Below the pieces are notes generated by a model that was given only the letters and a program-made list of their open reading frames with translations, did no database searches and was not told the origin of the DNA. Positions 1 to 8,536 of a stretch of DNA of 64,000 nucleotides are shown piece by piece (position 1 is the first letter of the stretch; each line of letters opens with the position of its first letter). Location of the stretch: positions 62,001-126,000 of the forward strand of contig JAAWWF010000009.1 of assembly GCA_021404565.1 (NCBI GenBank), read 5' to 3'. The stretch is from Roseivirga sp. (GTDB lineage: Bacteria > Bacteroidota > Bacteroidia > Cytophagales > Cyclobacteriaceae). The translations under genes were made by a program, and so were the position numbers.

Positions 1-225
1 CTATAATTTCTGAAATAGTCATCTGCACTGGTGGCAATCCCAAAAATAATTAATCAGCCAATTTTCTGAAGAAAGTCAATGGACTATGCGACAGCCATGG
101 GGTTCCTTCTTATGCCTAACCTTTAATTGACTGATGAATGAGGCCATGGCTATTGTTTCGATCTGTGTAGTGCGGATTGAAGCAAGAGCCAGCGGCCAGA
201 CAAGTTCTTTGAAATCCCGGGGCTT
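1..225. other. No recognisable gene
   Basis: I see no supported coding or RNA gene here. A 65-codon minus-strand frame (76-273) runs into the inverted-repeat element that starts near 226, and I do not recognise its product. It is not called as a gene. Confidence 0.4.
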
Positions 226-400
226 TTTAAACCCGGATGATGCAATAGAAATCGTGATGAAGGCATAAATCACAAAGAATCAGGAAGTTTGGCATTGATG
301 GCATAGCACCGCTATGGTGAGAGGCCAAACGAAGCTTAGCGACTGATTCAAAGTAAGTTATGCCTGGAATAGAAAGTCTATTGCATTATTCGGGTTAAAT
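226..400. repeat. Inverted-repeat (MITE/REP-like) element, copy A
   Basis: This element of about 172 bp has nested inverted repeats. The terminal arms are AACCCGGATGATGCAATAGA (from 229) and TCTATTGCATTATTCGGGTT (377-396). Further in are GAATCAG (277-283) with CTGATTC (343-349), then GTTTGGC (287-293) with GCCAAAC (324-330). The centre is a hairpin, CATAGC-acc-GCTATG (302-316). A second copy of the same architecture lies at 51112-51286. No transposase is linked to it, so mobilisation in trans is inference. Confidence 0.7.
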
Positions 401-509
401 TATACTATGGTGTAGCTACCTGAAGATATTAATGCAAACCTTGTTACACCTTACTGGGAGTTAAATCCCATTCATTAAACTAACATTCCTTCGCAAAGCG
501 AAATGGTCG

Positions 510-2678
510 CTAGTCGAGCATCAGCTCATCTAGTTGTTGATTCAGAACCTGCTGGATCCTTCTGTTTTCCTTTGAATAATCTGTGTAAAAAACACCGCCT
601 ATCATGTCAAAATAGGTTTCCAAAAAGCGTTCCCTCTCTGGATTTTGCTGATGAAAGAGATTAGGGAAGCGTTTTTTCAGGAAGGCCCTCTGTCGGGTCC
701 AGAGCAATTCTTCAAGCAGCTGATATTCCTCGCTGTCTGAAAAGCAATGGGCCTTTGGGCTATGGTGTTTTTCTGTCTGATCGGGGTTGACAAGGGACTT
801 GAAACGTTTCTCATATTCGTAAAAGTCCTCCTCATAGTTATCCATTCTCACTAAAACACATGGTAAACTCATGGGGTTACCCTCACGATCAGCATCTGAT
901 ACGATTCCGGTCATTACGGCCCTGTCTCTGTGCCCCTGGCTGGTATCTATCATCAACCGGGCTTCCTGGCGGGTTTGTTTTTTGTGTGACCTCGCCATTT
1001 CTATGTACTCGAGAGCTATGTGCAAGTTGCTATGACTTTCCTCTGCCAGGCCGTTATATTGATAAACACTGTCTGGCTCATCGGCATGAACCTTCTTAAG
1101 TGTGGCTACGGCCAGCTGATCTATTTCCAGTGTGAACCGGATCAGTCGGTAGGATTCATTGAGATGCCTGTGATACGCGTATACATGATACTTTCCCTGA
1201 TAGGCGCTGGCCTCTATTTGTTTTTGAAGACTGGATTTAATCGAATTAGGGTTATCAAAACTCAGGATTGAATGATCTCTGTGATTGAGGTAAAGTCTCA
1301 GGTCAATAGGGATATGATTCAGGTGTTTGAACTCATCATAAGTCAGCGCATACCTTCCGTGATACTCCTTAGGTAAATGGTCCATGGGTACTACAATTTC
1401 CGTGAGCATATCGCCCGGATCGTTCACGAAATTGATAAAACCGGCCGAACCCATTGCCAGGAAATAAAGGTTTCCTGGATAAGCATTTCCTGTAGACTGA
1501 AGCATCATCACCTTATGACGATCACCGGAGTCGAATTCAATCCAGAACCGGTCGTTGTGAAACTTCATTTCACCCATAAACACGATTTCTGAATAATCAC
1601 CTTCTTTAAGCACCCTTTTTACAATAATCGCCTGCTTCAAAGGATGGAAGTCGAAAGACCAATAGAAAACCCTGATGGTATTGTTGTCATTGGACTGTCG
1701 GGAGAGAGAAACCCATTTTCTGATTTTCAGGGCTTTTAAATAGCTGTCGTATTTCGTGCGACCTCTTTTACGAAGATAGTCTTTGATCCAGCCGTTGAGA
1801 TTCTCTGCCGGCCGCGGATCATACATGTTTTCGGCATTCTCTATAAGATAGCGATAGTAAATCATAAGTGACTTCTCAAATGATTCTGCACCTGGTACCA
1901 GGTTTTCGAAATCTCTGATTTTACCCCATGTCTTGTCATCCAGATCGCTAATCTCTTTGGTCGACTCGTTATCACGCCACATAATTATCGGGCAGATGCC
2001 AAGTTCTCCTTCATGGGTGATGGTGACCATACCACGAATGAGATTGACCCGGCCATCAAGAATTTGGTCAAAGCGACCGTTTACTTCATAATGCCAAAGC
2101 GTGCCTTCCAGATCTCCTTTGATGGTGATGCTGCGGTTGTTTTTTCGGGAATCAACATCACAATAGGTAAGCCTGCCTTTTTTGCTCATCAAATGATAGA
2201 TGTGCAACTCTTTTTTAAAGTCAATTTCCAGAAAGGAGCGAAATACCGCACCATGCCTGATACTATATACAGTCCAGAGTCCTTTAAGGGATTCTTCAGG
2301 TAGTTGCTCTTTCGATCGCTCTATTTTGTATTGTCGAAAGTGTTTTCTGAAGGCACGACCTTCTGGTTTATAAAAGACATTATAGTTTTTCCAGCTTACT
2401 TGTTTGGATGCTTCAGTCCCTTCATAGATTTCGACCAGGGTTACGATTTGCCTGGCCACTTCCAGAGAACAAAGCTTAGACTGTTGAAAAGCCCCCTTGA
2501 TTTTATCTGCCCCGGTATCGGCTCTTAAGAGTTTACTGAGGGCTTCAGATATAGCGTCATACCATTCCAAACCACGTCTGGTCTGATATTTGTCTGATAA
2601 GAAGTTATTAAAGGGTACCGAGCTCAGAAGACGTTTCAGGTTCGGATGCCCCAGGTAAATTTTTTCCTTCGTTCTCAT
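510..2678 (-). CDS. Uncharacterised 722-residue protein with three related modules
   Basis: I do not recognise this protein. It has no signal peptide or membrane segment, so it is probably cytoplasmic. Residues 1-125 look helical and basic. Three beta-rich stretches follow at about 132-235, 320-430 and 494-612. Each begins with a W/Y-V-Y/S strand, continues with a hydrophobic F-x-I/F-D strand, and ends in a strand near a conserved Pro and Ile/Val-rich segment, which suggests triplication of one module. The C-terminal about 100 residues are charged and helical. It is transcribed divergently from the small lipoprotein at 3008. A GTTCC direct-repeat site lies about 29 bases upstream of its ATG, and a matching site lies nearer the divergent gene, so shared control with the kinase/LytTR locus is possible. 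Function unknown. Confidence 0.8.
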   Translation of the reverse strand: MRTKEKIYLGHPNLKRLLSSVPFNNFLSDKYQTRRGLEWYDAISEALSKLLRADTGADKIKGAFQQSKLCSLEVARQIVTLVEIYEGTEASKQVSWKNYNVFYKPEGRAFRKHFRQYKIERSKEQLPEESLKGLWTVYSIRHGAVFRSFLEIDFKKELHIYHLMSKKGRLTYCDVDSRKNNRSITIKGDLEGTLWHYEVNGRFDQILDGRVNLIRGMVTITHEGELGICPIIMWRDNESTKEISDLDDKTWGKIRDFENLVPGAESFEKSLMIYYRYLIENAENMYDPRPAENLNGWIKDYLRKRGRTKYDSYLKALKIRKWVSLSRQSNDNNTIRVFYWSFDFHPLKQAIIVKRVLKEGDYSEIVFMGEMKFHNDRFWIEFDSGDRHKVMMLQSTGNAYPGNLYFLAMGSAGFINFVNDPGDMLTEIVVPMDHLPKEYHGRYALTYDEFKHLNHIPIDLRLYLNHRDHSILSFDNPNSIKSSLQKQIEASAYQGKYHVYAYHRHLNESYRLIRFTLEIDQLAVATLKKVHADEPDSVYQYNGLAEESHSNLHIALEYIEMARSHKKQTRQEARLMIDTSQGHRDRAVMTGIVSDADREGNPMSLPCVLVRMDNYEEDFYEYEKRFKSLVNPDQTEKHHSPKAHCFSDSEEYQLLEELLWTRQRAFLKKRFPNLFHQQNPERERFLETYFDMIGGVFYTDYSKENRRIQQVLNQQLDELMLD

Positions 2679-2706
2679 ATTTATTCCTCTTTTGCATTCG
2701 GGAATC

Positions 2707-2721
2707 GTTCCGTTACGTTCC
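2707..2721. promoter_or_regulatory. GTTCC direct-repeat site 1 (possible regulator site)
   Basis: GTTCC-GTTAC-GTTCC is three GTT-headed pentamers with the two GTTCC copies exactly 10 bp apart. It sits 29 bases upstream of the 722-residue protein start. An almost identical arrangement recurs at 2846-2860. GTT-centred direct repeats are typical of LytTR-family binding sites, and a LytTR regulator is encoded at 5336; the link is inference. Confidence 0.45.
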
Positions 2722-2845
2722 GCGACTGCAGCCTCACTAATATTATATGCTGATATGTATTAGTACCGGAAAAACTGAAAAGTCGTCACTTACACGCAAA
2801 AAAGTGCATTTTTTATTTCAGTCCTGAAAATAATCAAAAAGAACC

Positions 2846-2860
2846 GTTCCGTTTAGTTCC
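2846..2860. promoter_or_regulatory. GTTCC direct-repeat site 2 (possible regulator site)
   Basis: GTTCC-GTTTA-GTTCC has the same spacing as the site at 2707-2721. It lies roughly 30 bases upstream of a weak -7 box, CATCTTTG (2889-2896; consensus TAnnTTTG), which would serve the lipoprotein gene at 3008. That is a suitable place for an activator. Confidence 0.45.
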
Positions 2861-3007
2861 CTTTACAGCAGCTGGGTGGCGTTTGTAGCATCTTTGTTAT
2901 GTAATAAATATTCAACCCGCTTGTAGGAGTTGAGTAAGGTCAGGAAGGAGTCGCACCGGAATGACCTGAATGCGACCTACGAATACGAGCCTTAAAACCA
3001 AAATAGT

Positions 3008-3211
3008 ATGAAAAAGGTTAGGCTAATTTTCGTGGGCATAATGCTCGCAGTTTTGTGTGTAGGTTTCACTTCTTGTAGTGATGTAAGTGAAGATATAAAT
3101 CCAACCCTGATAGAATCAGTGGATGTGGATGCAACGGATATAGATGTAAAAAGTGAAGACCCTGAGAACGATGACGATCCAGATAATGGAACTACGGGTA
3201 CAGGTGGATAA
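3008..3211 (+). CDS. Small predicted lipoprotein, 67 aa
   Basis: The product has a basic start, a hydrophobic stretch and a lipobox ending in F-T-S-C at residue 23. The mature peptide of about 45 residues is very acidic (many D and E) with a Gly/Thr tail. It should therefore be secreted and lipid-anchored. No catalytic domain is possible at this size. It lies directly upstream, on the same strand, of a TPR histidine kinase that is itself a predicted lipoprotein/membrane protein, followed by a LytTR regulator. A role as a signal peptide, or as a partner of that kinase, is inference. The gene ends in a hairpin at 3230-3260. An antisense frame over the same bases is a shadow. Confidence 0.7.
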   Translation: MKKVRLIFVGIMLAVLCVGFTSCSDVSEDINPTLIESVDVDATDIDVKSEDPENDDDPDNGTTGTGG

Positions 3212-3229
3212 AATTCACATATGAATACC

Positions 3230-3260
3230 AAGGCTATTCCCGTGATTCAGGAGTAGCCTT
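3230..3260 (+). terminator. Hairpin after the small lipoprotein gene
   Basis: AAGGCTA (3230-3236) pairs with TAGCCTT (3254-3260) across a 17-base loop. No clear T tract follows, so this could be a weak terminator or an RNA-processing/stabilising hairpin between the lipoprotein and the kinase. Confidence 0.35.
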
Positions 3261-3319
3261 CATCCATTTAAGGGGTACATTCTATTATTTTAATTCCTAA
3301 AAGTTTATGTTCGTATATC

Positions 3320-5245
3320 TTGAAAGCCTCAGTCAGAATTTCCGAAGTCATACATCTACTAACTCTGCTTGTCCTAACTTTGCTTTTTAGTGCATCTTGT
3401 TCAAACACTAACCCGATTGATCATGATAATTCAGAGAATGAAACCTTACAAGAAATACTCGATGTTGCGGTTGAACTTATGCTAGATTCTCAGTATGATT
3501 CTGCCATGATCCACTTGAACCTCTTGGATTCGCTTGCGAGATTCTATAAGAACAAACCGAAAGAGTCAAGTGTCCAATCAAACTATGGTTGGATTTCAAG
3601 AAGAATTGGAAATCTCGACTCAGCAATGGTTTTTTATGACAAAGCGATCAGCATTGATAGAGAAATTGGGGATACCCTCTCATTGATAAGTAATCTTAAC
3701 TCACTGGCAAGAATAGTTAGAGATCAAGCCCGATATAGCGAATCAGCGATAATTCATGAACGAGCTTTTGATTTGTCTTTGAAAGTAGGGGATAGCATAA
3801 GCATGGCTTCGACTTCCAACAACTTGGGTAATGTCTACTTGGAACTTTTGGAATATGAAAAAGCTCTTTCCTATTACGATTTGGCATTGAAAGTCTGGGA
3901 GTCCAAAAATAGAATGTCCAGTTACTCGATAGCCCTTCATAACAAAGGAGATGTTCTTCGAGGAATGGGAGAGTTTAAAGATGCTTTAAAGAAATATAAA
4001 GATGCGTTAAGGATTAAGAGAGATTTAAATCGATCTAGTTCTGCTGCTTACAGTTTGACGGGACTGGGGAGAACTTATATACTACTTGATAGTATCGATG
4101 AGGCAGAAGAAGTCCTTAAAGAGGCCCTGGAAATCCGAAGTAAATCGAGAAACAAATCCAGCTATGCAGAATCACTTCTGATTCTCTCCAGGGTCTCGGC
4201 AGCCAAAAAGCAATACCGCAAGGCCGAATCCCAATTAAAGGAAGTAGAGCAAATTGCCACAGATTACAATAAAGCAGACCTGCTGCGTGATGCCTTTGAA
4301 GATCAAAGGGCACTGTATAAAGCCTGGGGCAAGTTGGCCAAATTAGCTGTGGTAGATGAGTCCTACGATATAATGACCGATAGCCTCTACAGAGAAGAGA
4401 AGCTCAAAGTACAAGAAGCCCAGTCTGCTGCCAGTCTGCAGCGTGAGCAACAGAAAACCCTGTTGGCTGAGCAGAATGTTCAGTTAACCAGCTTAGAGCT
4501 TCAGGCAACGACTCAGAGGTCAGAGTTTCGCTTGATTTTAATCATTATTGCTATGCTCGGCATAGTCGTAATTGCCTGGCAGCTGTTGCAGATCAGAAAA
4601 CGCAATGCTGCCCTGATTACGCTCAATTCCCGCATCAAACTGATTACCGATAACGCCTTTCACAGCCAGAAGAACGCCCTGGGGTTGATCTCAGCACTAC
4701 TGCGCTCCAAGGCCAGGCAGTCTCAGCATGAGAAAGAACTGGAGGTATTGAAGGATGTAGAAAGTAAAATTGAAGCCCTGGGTGGTGTGGCCAAATCTCT
4801 GTTTCAAAGAAGAATTGAGGACAATACTGCGGTGGCGGCCAGGGTGCGGCTTAAGAGCTACCTGGAAGAGCTGGTGGATGATACTTTCTCCTCCGTAGCC
4901 AGCCGGGCAGAGCTGGATTTGTCGGTAGATGATATTGAAACCACTTCCACAGAAGCCCTGAATATCGGGCTTATCACGAACGAAGCGGTGACCAACTTCT
5001 CCAAGTACGCTGAATCGGCCGGTGCTGATACCTTGCTGATTAGAATCAACAAAGAAGGAGAAAGGCTACACCTGAACTTTACCGACAATGGTCCGGGTTT
5101 TCCTGAAGATTTTGAGTTCCACAGCAGTACTGGCTTTGGCATGCAGATGATGGCCAACCTGGTAGAAGATATGGATGGCAAGATTGCTGTTAAGCGAGAG
5201 GACGACCTGACGCTCATCGAAGTGGAGATTCCTCTGAAGGCTTAG
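3320..5245 (+). CDS. TPR-containing membrane histidine kinase
   Basis: This is a predicted sensor kinase. Residues 1-27 form an export signal ending in a lipobox-like F-S-A-S-C (C27). TPR repeats fill about 55-340, and a coiled coil at 360-400 leads to one membrane segment (403-423). The H-box reads FHSQKNALGLISALL, with the likely phospho-His at 448. It resembles the HisKA_2 type (H-x2-KN-x2). The ATPase part shows N-E-A-V-T-N and D-N-G-P-G-F. The start used is TTG, because no ATG or GTG lies between it and the lipobox. A LytTR response regulator follows 90 bases later, a pairing common in Bacteroidetes. The TPR part should face the periplasm and sense protein or peptide; this is inference. 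Confidence 0.88.
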   Translation: MKASVRISEVIHLLTLLVLTLLFSASCSNTNPIDHDNSENETLQEILDVAVELMLDSQYDSAMIHLNLLDSLARFYKNKPKESSVQSNYGWISRRIGNLDSAMVFYDKAISIDREIGDTLSLISNLNSLARIVRDQARYSESAIIHERAFDLSLKVGDSISMASTSNNLGNVYLELLEYEKALSYYDLALKVWESKNRMSSYSIALHNKGDVLRGMGEFKDALKKYKDALRIKRDLNRSSSAAYSLTGLGRTYILLDSIDEAEEVLKEALEIRSKSRNKSSYAESLLILSRVSAAKKQYRKAESQLKEVEQIATDYNKADLLRDAFEDQRALYKAWGKLAKLAVVDESYDIMTDSLYREEKLKVQEAQSAASLQREQQKTLLAEQNVQLTSLELQATTQRSEFRLILIIIAMLGIVVIAWQLLQIRKRNAALITLNSRIKLITDNAFHSQKNALGLISALLRSKARQSQHEKELEVLKDVESKIEALGGVAKSLFQRRIEDNTAVAARVRLKSYLEELVDDTFSSVASRAELDLSVDDIETTSTEALNIGLITNEAVTNFSKYAESAGADTLLIRINKEGERLHLNFTDNGPGFPEDFEFHSSTGFGMQMMANLVEDMDGKIAVKREDDLTLIEVEIPLKA

Positions 5246-5335
5246 TTTGATAATTGGTTGGCGGGGTTAGTGCTTAATTAGTTATTTTGCATTGTTACTT
5301 GATGATGACACTCTGCCGGAGTGAACCTTTTACCT

Positions 5336-6118
5336 ATGACTGCCCCCGTGAAACTGATGATTCTGGAAGATAAGCGCTTTTTAGCCGAAGATTTGGTTGA
5401 TCGCTTGTCTGATTATGAATTAATGGGACCCTTTGCCAGTGGAGAGGAGGCATTGGAGGCTGCCGAAGATGAATTACCTACAGTGGGTGTCTTCGATATA
5501 GAGTTGAAAGGAGAACTCAACGGGATAGATGTCGCAGAAAGAATCAATAAGACCAAGGTCATCCCCATTATTTACCTTACTAAAATTCAGGACGATCAAA
5601 GTATTTTTGAAAGGATTTCGTCCGCAGAATTCCCGGTGTTTTTTGTTTCCAAACCGGTTTCGAATACTGAGCTGAAAATTAATCTGAACAACGCCTTCAA
5701 AGCCCTGGAGAATCTTTCAGGAAATGAGCTACCAGAAGAAGAGGGTTCTCCTATGGATGTACTAAGCGATCGTGTCTTGCTACGCAGTAATACCGGGGTG
5801 CAATCCGTGGATATAAAGGACCTGGTTTTTCTGGAGGCAGATGGAGATACTACGAAGGTATATGCTGCTACCCAGGCGCATCCGATTGTTGTGAGTACCC
5901 ACCTCAAAGGCTTTATGGAAAAGCTTTCGGCCATGTCAAAAGATATGCTCAGGGTCAGCCGTTCCAATGCGGTGAACATCCGTAAGATCATCGAGATTAA
6001 AGATGATTTCAGAAACCTATCTGCCAAGAAAACGCTGATTTTGAAAGATACGGATGAAACCGTAAGTCTTAGTCCTATCTATAAGAAAGAGCTGATGGCC
6101 AGGTTTAAGATGATATAA
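5336..6118 (+). CDS. LytTR-family response regulator
   Basis: An N-terminal receiver domain (about 5-125) is followed by a LytTR DNA-binding domain (about 150-257). The receiver shows the acidic pair E-D near residue 11, phospho-acceptor Asp54 in V-F-D-I-E, Thr82 in Y-L-T-K and Lys106 in V-S-K-P. The LytTR part has the typical R-V-S-R-S-N-A-V-N turn. A GTG at 5321 could add five residues; ATG 5336 is preferred. A possible own promoter lies upstream (TTG at 5258, TTATTTTG at 5282-5289). It is almost certainly the output partner of the TPR kinase at 3320. The GTTCC repeats at 2707 and 2846 are candidate targets. Confidence 0.9.
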   Translation: MTAPVKLMILEDKRFLAEDLVDRLSDYELMGPFASGEEALEAAEDELPTVGVFDIELKGELNGIDVAERINKTKVIPIIYLTKIQDDQSIFERISSAEFPVFFVSKPVSNTELKINLNNAFKALENLSGNELPEEEGSPMDVLSDRVLLRSNTGVQSVDIKDLVFLEADGDTTKVYAATQAHPIVVSTHLKGFMEKLSAMSKDMLRVSRSNAVNIRKIIEIKDDFRNLSAKKTLILKDTDETVSLSPIYKKELMARFKMI

Positions 6119-6147
6119 AAAGAGCCCCGGACCTTTTGCCAGGGGCT
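6118..6147 (-). terminator. Terminator between convergent genes
   Basis: AGCCCC (6123-6128) pairs with GGGGCT (6142-6147). Read on the minus strand the hairpin is followed by a T tract (6118-6122), so it fits as the terminator of the DUF2279 gene. It may also stop the regulator transcript coming the other way. Confidence 0.6.
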
Positions 6148-6244
6148 TAATCCAACCAAATTAAAAAACAGAGAACTATCCCCTGTATTCTATTGGCTTT
6201 TAGATAGACCAGGCCGGCTGGGGTTTAATCGAACTGAATGAAAC

Positions 6245-7120
6245 TCAATAATAAAACAAATGGAATTTGCTCCCGTTTTTGTTGATTTCGAAAGCGGGAG
6301 CCGGCAGTCGAAAGCCATCCAAAATAAAGAGAAGGGTCTTCAGCCATCTTTTGTCAGTTTTGATATAGGAGAGGTCAAAGTCGAGGCCGAGGTAGTACTG
6401 TCTGTAATTCTCAAAGCCCGCCAGTTCATTTTGTCCATCACGAGCGAAAACCATGTTTTGTGCACCATAGCCCATGCCGAGATTAAGCCATTTGGGGAAA
6501 TTGGATTGTTTGGCAAAGGCATAAATGTTAAACGAAAACCAATAGCTCTGACCATTGTAATCTTTAAGTATTTCTTCTGCCAGGCCATTGCCTAAAACCT
6601 CGGGCCTCAGGCTGGCAAGTGAGGTTTGATGAAAGGAGAATTTGGGCTTAATCCGTTGTTCTTTCCAGAGCAGGTATTGGCCCAGGAAAAAACCCGAACC
6701 TGCAGCATTGGCAATCATATCTCCATAGGAAAAGCCAAACTCCGGAGAAAAACCATCGAGGATTTCCACGGGCAACAATAGACCGACACCAATGGCGCTA
6801 CTCCAGAAGGCAGATTTCTTTTCTTCCAAGCCGGCCTTGGTCAGAAATCCGTCTGTGACACGGGAGAATTGATAAGTGGAATAGAAATGGCCGACTTTGT
6901 CGACCTGCTTCCACTGAGGGTTGTCATTAAAAAAACGGAAGTGACTCAGGCCCTGCTCAGAATACCAGGCCTGACTGAGGGCAAACAAAGTAATGCCATA
7001 GCCAACACCTCCATAAACAAGCATTTTATTCAACCGCTTATTGCGCAGAGAATCGGTTTGCGCCTGAAGGCAGGGGTTTACCAAAACGGTTATAAGAAGG
7101 AGAGTTACCAATTTTCGCAT
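6245..7120 (-). CDS. DUF2279 (YfiM-like) protein
   Basis: The protein has an N-terminal signal sequence (residues 1-20, ending in L-Q-A-Q) and then a membrane-associated domain. The DUF2279 signature is visible as D-K-V-G-H-F-Y-S-T-Y-Q near residue 75 and F-S-Y-G-D-M-I-A-N near 130. The C-terminal 120 residues look like beta strands (Y/W/F alternation, ending in F-Y-Y), as in outer-membrane-linked proteins. The family has no established biochemical role. The gene lies downstream of the photolyase on the same strand, 71 bases away. The function is open. Confidence 0.75.
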   Translation of the reverse strand: MRKLVTLLLITVLVNPCLQAQTDSLRNKRLNKMLVYGGVGYGITLFALSQAWYSEQGLSHFRFFNDNPQWKQVDKVGHFYSTYQFSRVTDGFLTKAGLEEKKSAFWSSAIGVGLLLPVEILDGFSPEFGFSYGDMIANAAGSGFFLGQYLLWKEQRIKPKFSFHQTSLASLRPEVLGNGLAEEILKDYNGQSYWFSFNIYAFAKQSNFPKWLNLGMGYGAQNMVFARDGQNELAGFENYRQYYLGLDFDLSYIKTDKRWLKTLLFILDGFRLPAPAFEINKNGSKFHLFYY

Positions 7121-7191
7121 CCTGCTTCAAAGAAAGGCATTTGTGCGAGAAGGTTTGATTCCTCATCTAAGTTTTATGTCGGATTCTATCC

Positions 7192-8496
7192 TTAGCCAGG
7201 GTTGAGTGCTGCTTTGTAAGTATCGATGGCTCGCAGGCGTGCAAATTTATGTTCTACCATAGGCTGAGGGTAGTCTTCAGTACCATATTCTGGAATCCAC
7301 TTTTTGATATAGATTAGTTGCGGATCAAATTTTTCAGTTTGGGATTGAGGATTGAAAACCCTGAAATAGGGTTGGGCATCGGTGCCTGTACCTGCGGCCC
7401 ACTGCCAGCCACCATTGTTCGAGGCCAGGTCAAAGTCCAGTAGTTTGGTGGCAAAGTAGGCTTCACCCCAGCGCCAGTCTATCAACAGGTGTTTGGTCAG
7501 AAAGCTGGCAACAATCATGCGTACCCTGTTATGCATAAAACCTGTTTGATTCAGCTCTCGCATACCTGCGTCTACAATGGGATAACCGGTCATGCCCTCG
7601 CACCATTTCTCAAAATCCTCTTCGTCATGCCGCCAGGGAATATGATCGTATTGTGGCTTGAATGCCCTTTCTGCTACATGTGGATTGTTGGCCAGTATCA
7701 TGGCGTAGAAATCTCTCCAGATCAGCTCGTTCAGGTAGGTCCAGTTGAGTTTTTTAGTTTTTTCTGCCAGCTGACGAATGCTTATGGTCCCAAATCTGAG
7801 ATGGATACCCAATCTGGAGGTGGCATCCAGGGCAGGAAAGTCTCTCTGTTGATGGTATTTGCGAATGAGCTCTTCATCAACCTGAAGAGCCGGGATGGCG
7901 ATGGGTGAAGGTTTAAAACCCATTGGGGTCAGGCTATGGATCTGCTCTGCTTGCCATTGATGCCAATTGGCGGCCTTAGCATGATCAGGTAAAATTTGAG
8001 GTTTATTTGCTTCGTATTTGGCCCGCCATACTTTGCTGTAGGGGGTAAAAACTTTGTAAAAGCTGCCCGTACCGGAAACGATCTCTTCTTTCTCGAAGAT
8101 TACATGATCTTTGAAAGTGTAAAAGCCAATGTCTTTTTCGGAAAGAAATGCCTCGATTTCCTGGTCCCTTTGGTTGGCATAGGGCTCATAATCACGATTA
8201 GTATAGACTGAGGCAATCTCGTATTCACTACTGAGTGATTTATAAGCTTCGAGCGGAGTGCAGTAGAAGGTTTTAATCCCCGACCCCTTTGCCTGAAGCT
8301 GGTTATTCAGAGAAATCAGTGTTTCATGGATAAACTGAACCCGGGCATCTTTTTTATCCTCCAGCTTGTCCAAAATGTTCCTGTCAAAAATAAAGATGGG
8401 TAGCACAGGCAAACCTTCTTTCAAAGCATAATACAATGCGGTATTGTCAGTCAGGCGCAGGTCTCTTCTGAACCAGAAAATAGAAATCTTAGTCAT
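7192..8496 (-). CDS. phrB: Deoxyribodipyrimidine photolyase (cryptochrome/photolyase family)
   Basis: This FAD enzyme uses blue light to split UV-induced cyclobutane pyrimidine dimers. The N-terminal antenna domain starts I-F-W-F-R-R-D-L-R-L-T-D-N. The C-terminal FAD domain (about 200-430) contains R-L-G-I-H-L-R-F-G, then W-R-D-F-Y, M-R-E-L-N-Q-T-G-F-M-H-N-R-V-R, and the hallmark D-F-D-L-A-S-N-N-G-G-W-Q-W. At 434 residues it has the normal length for a class I enzyme. A (6-4) photolyase or cryptochrome role cannot be fully excluded, but the length and active-site Asn-Asn-Gly-Gly-Trp block favour CPD photolyase. Confidence 0.93.
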   Translation of the reverse strand: MTKISIFWFRRDLRLTDNTALYYALKEGLPVLPIFIFDRNILDKLEDKKDARVQFIHETLISLNNQLQAKGSGIKTFYCTPLEAYKSLSSEYEIASVYTNRDYEPYANQRDQEIEAFLSEKDIGFYTFKDHVIFEKEEIVSGTGSFYKVFTPYSKVWRAKYEANKPQILPDHAKAANWHQWQAEQIHSLTPMGFKPSPIAIPALQVDEELIRKYHQQRDFPALDATSRLGIHLRFGTISIRQLAEKTKKLNWTYLNELIWRDFYAMILANNPHVAERAFKPQYDHIPWRHDEEDFEKWCEGMTGYPIVDAGMRELNQTGFMHNRVRMIVASFLTKHLLIDWRWGEAYFATKLLDFDLASNNGGWQWAAGTGTDAQPYFRVFNPQSQTEKFDPQLIYIKKWIPEYGTEDYPQPMVEHKFARLRAIDTYKAALNPG

Positions 8497-8536
8497 ACTT
8501 CATGATCGCTCAGAAGGATAACCCAAAGCAGGTGGA

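Noticed and set aside
76-273. 65-codon minus-strand frame
   Set aside because: It runs into inverted-repeat element A, has no family I recognise and shows no start context.
4858-5217. 119-codon antisense frame in the TPR kinase
   Set aside because: It is a Ser-rich shadow of the kinase ATPase domain.
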